Assembly (NCBI RefSeq): GCF_003382275.1
Contig: NZ_QTJX01000002.1
Location: forward strand, 186,001-250,000
DNA from: Flagellimonas nanhaiensis
GTDB lineage: Bacteria > Bacteroidota > Bacteroidia > Flavobacteriales > Flavobacteriaceae
Direction of reading: 5' to 3'
DNA: 64,000 bases
Part shown: piece after piece, positions 62,652 to 64,000 of the stretch
Position numbering within the stretch: position 1 is the stretch's first letter
Layout of the letters: every line of letters begins with the position of its first letter
Made by a program: the position numbers and the translations under genes
The notes under the pieces: model-generated
Told to the model about the DNA's origin: nothing
Databases searched by the model: none
The model's input: only the letters and a program-made list of their open reading frames with translations

Positions 62652-63427
62652 AACAAAAGCTATCCATAGTAAAAATTGGGGGTAATCTTATTGAAGACCC
62701 AAAAGAACTATACTATCTGCTGCACCTCTTTTCAAAAATCAGGGGAAACAAGATATTGGTCCATGGAGGCGGAAAAAAAGCCACGGAAATTGGGGAAGCC
62801 CTAGGCATTAAGTCCAAAATGGTGGATGGGAGAAGGATTACGGATGCCCAAAGCCTTGATGTGGCCATTATGGTCTATGGAGGACTGGTAAACAAAAAGA
62901 TTGTAGCTCAATTGCAGGCCCTAGGTGTCAATTCGGTAGGTTTGAGCGGAGCAGATGCCAATATCATCAAAGCGTATAAAAGACTGGTCAATGAAGTGGA
63001 TTTTGGTTTTGTTGGCGATGTGGAAAAAGTGAATACCTATAGTATCTTCAAAATATTGCAAGCTGGACTTACCCCTGTTTTTTGTGCCCTGACTCATGAT
63101 GGCAAAGGACAACTGCTCAATACCAATGCGGATACCATAGCTTCTGAAATAGCCATCGGAATGTCGAATCAATTTGACACTACACTCTATTATTGTTTTG
63201 AAAAGAAAGGTGTCCTTAAGGACATTTCCAATGAGAATTCGGTAATTCCCTTTATCAATTCAAAAAAATACGAACGACTTTTGGCCCTTAAAGTCATCAA
63301 CGAGGGCATGCTCCCCAAAATGCACAATTGCTTTAATGCGCTTCGGAACCAAGTCTCCAAGGTCTGCATTGGCGATAGCAGTATGTTTGAGGAAGGCTAC
63401 ACAAATTTTACCACCATAACGCTATGA
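62648..63427 (+). CDS. argB: Acetylglutamate kinase (acyl-glutamate kinase)
   Basis: 259 residues of the amino-acid kinase fold: IVKIGGNLIEDP, ILVHGGGKKATEIGEALG, MVDGRRITDAQSLDVAIMVYGG, VGLSGADANII and LLNTNADTIASEIAIGM. It phosphorylates N-acyl-L-glutamate. The arginine-binding N-terminal helix found in feedback-inhibited hexameric NAGK is not present (the protein starts directly at the first strand), so arginine control is more likely at another level. Overlaps argE by 4 bp. Confidence 0.95.
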   Translation: MKQKLSIVKIGGNLIEDPKELYYLLHLFSKIRGNKILVHGGGKKATEIGEALGIKSKMVDGRRITDAQSLDVAIMVYGGLVNKKIVAQLQALGVNSVGLSGADANIIKAYKRLVNEVDFGFVGDVEKVNTYSIFKILQAGLTPVFCALTHDGKGQLLNTNADTIASEIAIGMSNQFDTTLYYCFEKKGVLKDISNENSVIPFINSKKYERLLALKVINEGMLPKMHNCFNALRNQVSKVCIGDSSMFEEGYTNFTTITL

Positions 63428-64000
63428 AAACTGACCAAAAACAATTAACCCAGAAAGCAATCGAGCTACTACAAGAACTCATTGCTACTCCTTCGTTTTC
63501 CGGGGAAGAGGATAAAACCGGAAACGCCATTGAAACTTGGCTTCAGGATTTTGGTGTTAAAACCAATCGACAGTACAACAATATTTACGCGTTCAACAAA
63601 CATTTTGACGAACGTAAACCCACATTGCTCTTAAATTCCCATCATGATACGGTAAAACCAAATTCTGCCTATACCAAAGACCCTTTTCACCCGCACCTGG
63701 AGGACGGTAAATTATATGGCTTGGGAAGCAATGATGCAGGAGGTTGCCTGGTGTCCCTCTTGGCCACCTTTGTACATTTTTATGAGCAAGAAAATCTTAG
63801 CCATAATATAATTATGGCGGCAACAGGAGAGGAAGAGGACGCTGGAGCCAAAAGCCTGACCGCCCTTTTACCCATCCTTCCAAAAATTGATGTGGCCATT
63901 GTTGGAGAACCCACTTTAATGGATTTGGCCATTGCTGAAAAGGGATTAATCGTTTTTGATGCTGTTGTTGAAGGAACCCCATCCCATGCCGCACATCCCA
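63424..64000 (+). CDS. argE: M20-family deacylase, acetylornithine deacetylase-like (3' end outside window)
   Basis: 192 visible codons from the ATG at 63424, open to the window edge. M20 metallopeptidase metal motifs LNSHHDTVKP, GLGSNDAGG and ATGEEEDAGAKS, then GEPTLMDLAIAEKG. It removes the N-acyl group from the ornithine or citrulline stage of the pathway. In this operon type it probably acts on acylcitrulline made by the transcarbamylase; that is inferred from the pathway. Confidence 0.9.
   Translation, partial: MKTDQKQLTQKAIELLQELIATPSFSGEEDKTGNAIETWLQDFGVKTNRQYNNIYAFNKHFDERKPTLLLNSHHDTVKPNSAYTKDPFHPHLEDGKLYGLGSNDAGGCLVSLLATFVHFYEQENLSHNIIMAATGEEEDAGAKSLTALLPILPKIDVAIVGEPTLMDLAIAEKGLIVFDAVVEGTPSHAAHP

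Overview
This window looks like chromosomal DNA of a marine member of the Flavobacteriaceae (Bacteroidota). The evidence is a tRNA-Phe with a Bacteroidota-type promoter (TTTG / 19 bp / TATATTTG), absence of Shine-Dalgarno sequences, AT-rich intergenic DNA, many short lipoproteins, a coaX-barrel-TPR-lptC-CorC-ppiD gene order, and an arginine operon of the Bacteroidota type (carbamoyltransferase acting on an acylated ornithine, proC inside the operon). The genus cannot be fixed from sequence alone.

Layout. 1-1.7 kb: the end of a secreted protein and a lipoprotein with all zinc ligands of a subclass B1 metallo-beta-lactamase. 1.7-9.5 kb (minus strand): an envelope-biogenesis run (PpiD-like foldase, CorC/HlyC protein, small membrane protein, LptC, TPR protein, outer-membrane barrel, CoaX), with tRNA-Phe divergent from it. 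10-11.5 kb: a membrane protein and a membrane-bound metzincin protease with a Cys/Trp-rich N-terminus. 11.5-25.1 kb: an accessory region with every gene on the minus strand (DinB-like, NTF2-like, SRPBCC, DUF5996, PhzF, azoreductase, Crp, serine hydrolase, alpha/beta hydrolase, unknown membrane proteins). From 12.8 kb on, nine copies of a degenerate ~60-bp repeat with two hairpins separate blocks of one to three genes. This resembles an integron cassette array or CALIN with no integrase in view, and is the most interesting structure in the window.

25.2-29.7 kb: an XRE regulator with two identical palindromes upstream, an unknown divergent gene, an AraC-type membrane regulator broken by one base in a T7 run, a repeat-containing lipoprotein and a serine hydrolase. 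30.5-35 kb: GAPDH, an atypical pyruvate kinase and a GH32 lipoprotein. 35.1-39.6 kb: a tightly coupled operon like those for arsenosugar synthesis (rhodanese, TIGR04282-like, purine nucleoside phosphorylase, ArsM-like methyltransferase, DUF547, TIGR04283-like glycosyltransferase) but with no radical-SAM arsS at its usual place. 39.6-44.6 kb (minus): amidase-like protein, Omp85 protein, GH113-like lipoprotein, outer-membrane barrel, second DUF547. 44.8-50.4 kb: FAD oxidoreductase, polyferredoxin-type membrane protein, YwqK-like protein and two family-2 glycosyltransferases. 50.5-55.3 kb: a WYL regulator and a GyrI-like protein, apparently separated by a minus-strand insertion (lipoprotein, amidohydrolase, AraC regulator) carrying a second repeat family.

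55.4-64 kb: a GT-C glycosyltransferase, then the arginine operon GNAT-argG-argC-proC-argD-argF'-argB-argE, mostly with overlapping start and stop codons. Just upstream lies a 26-codon ORF ending in an arginine-rich run (R17, R22-R24), which looks like a leader peptide for arginine-dependent attenuation.
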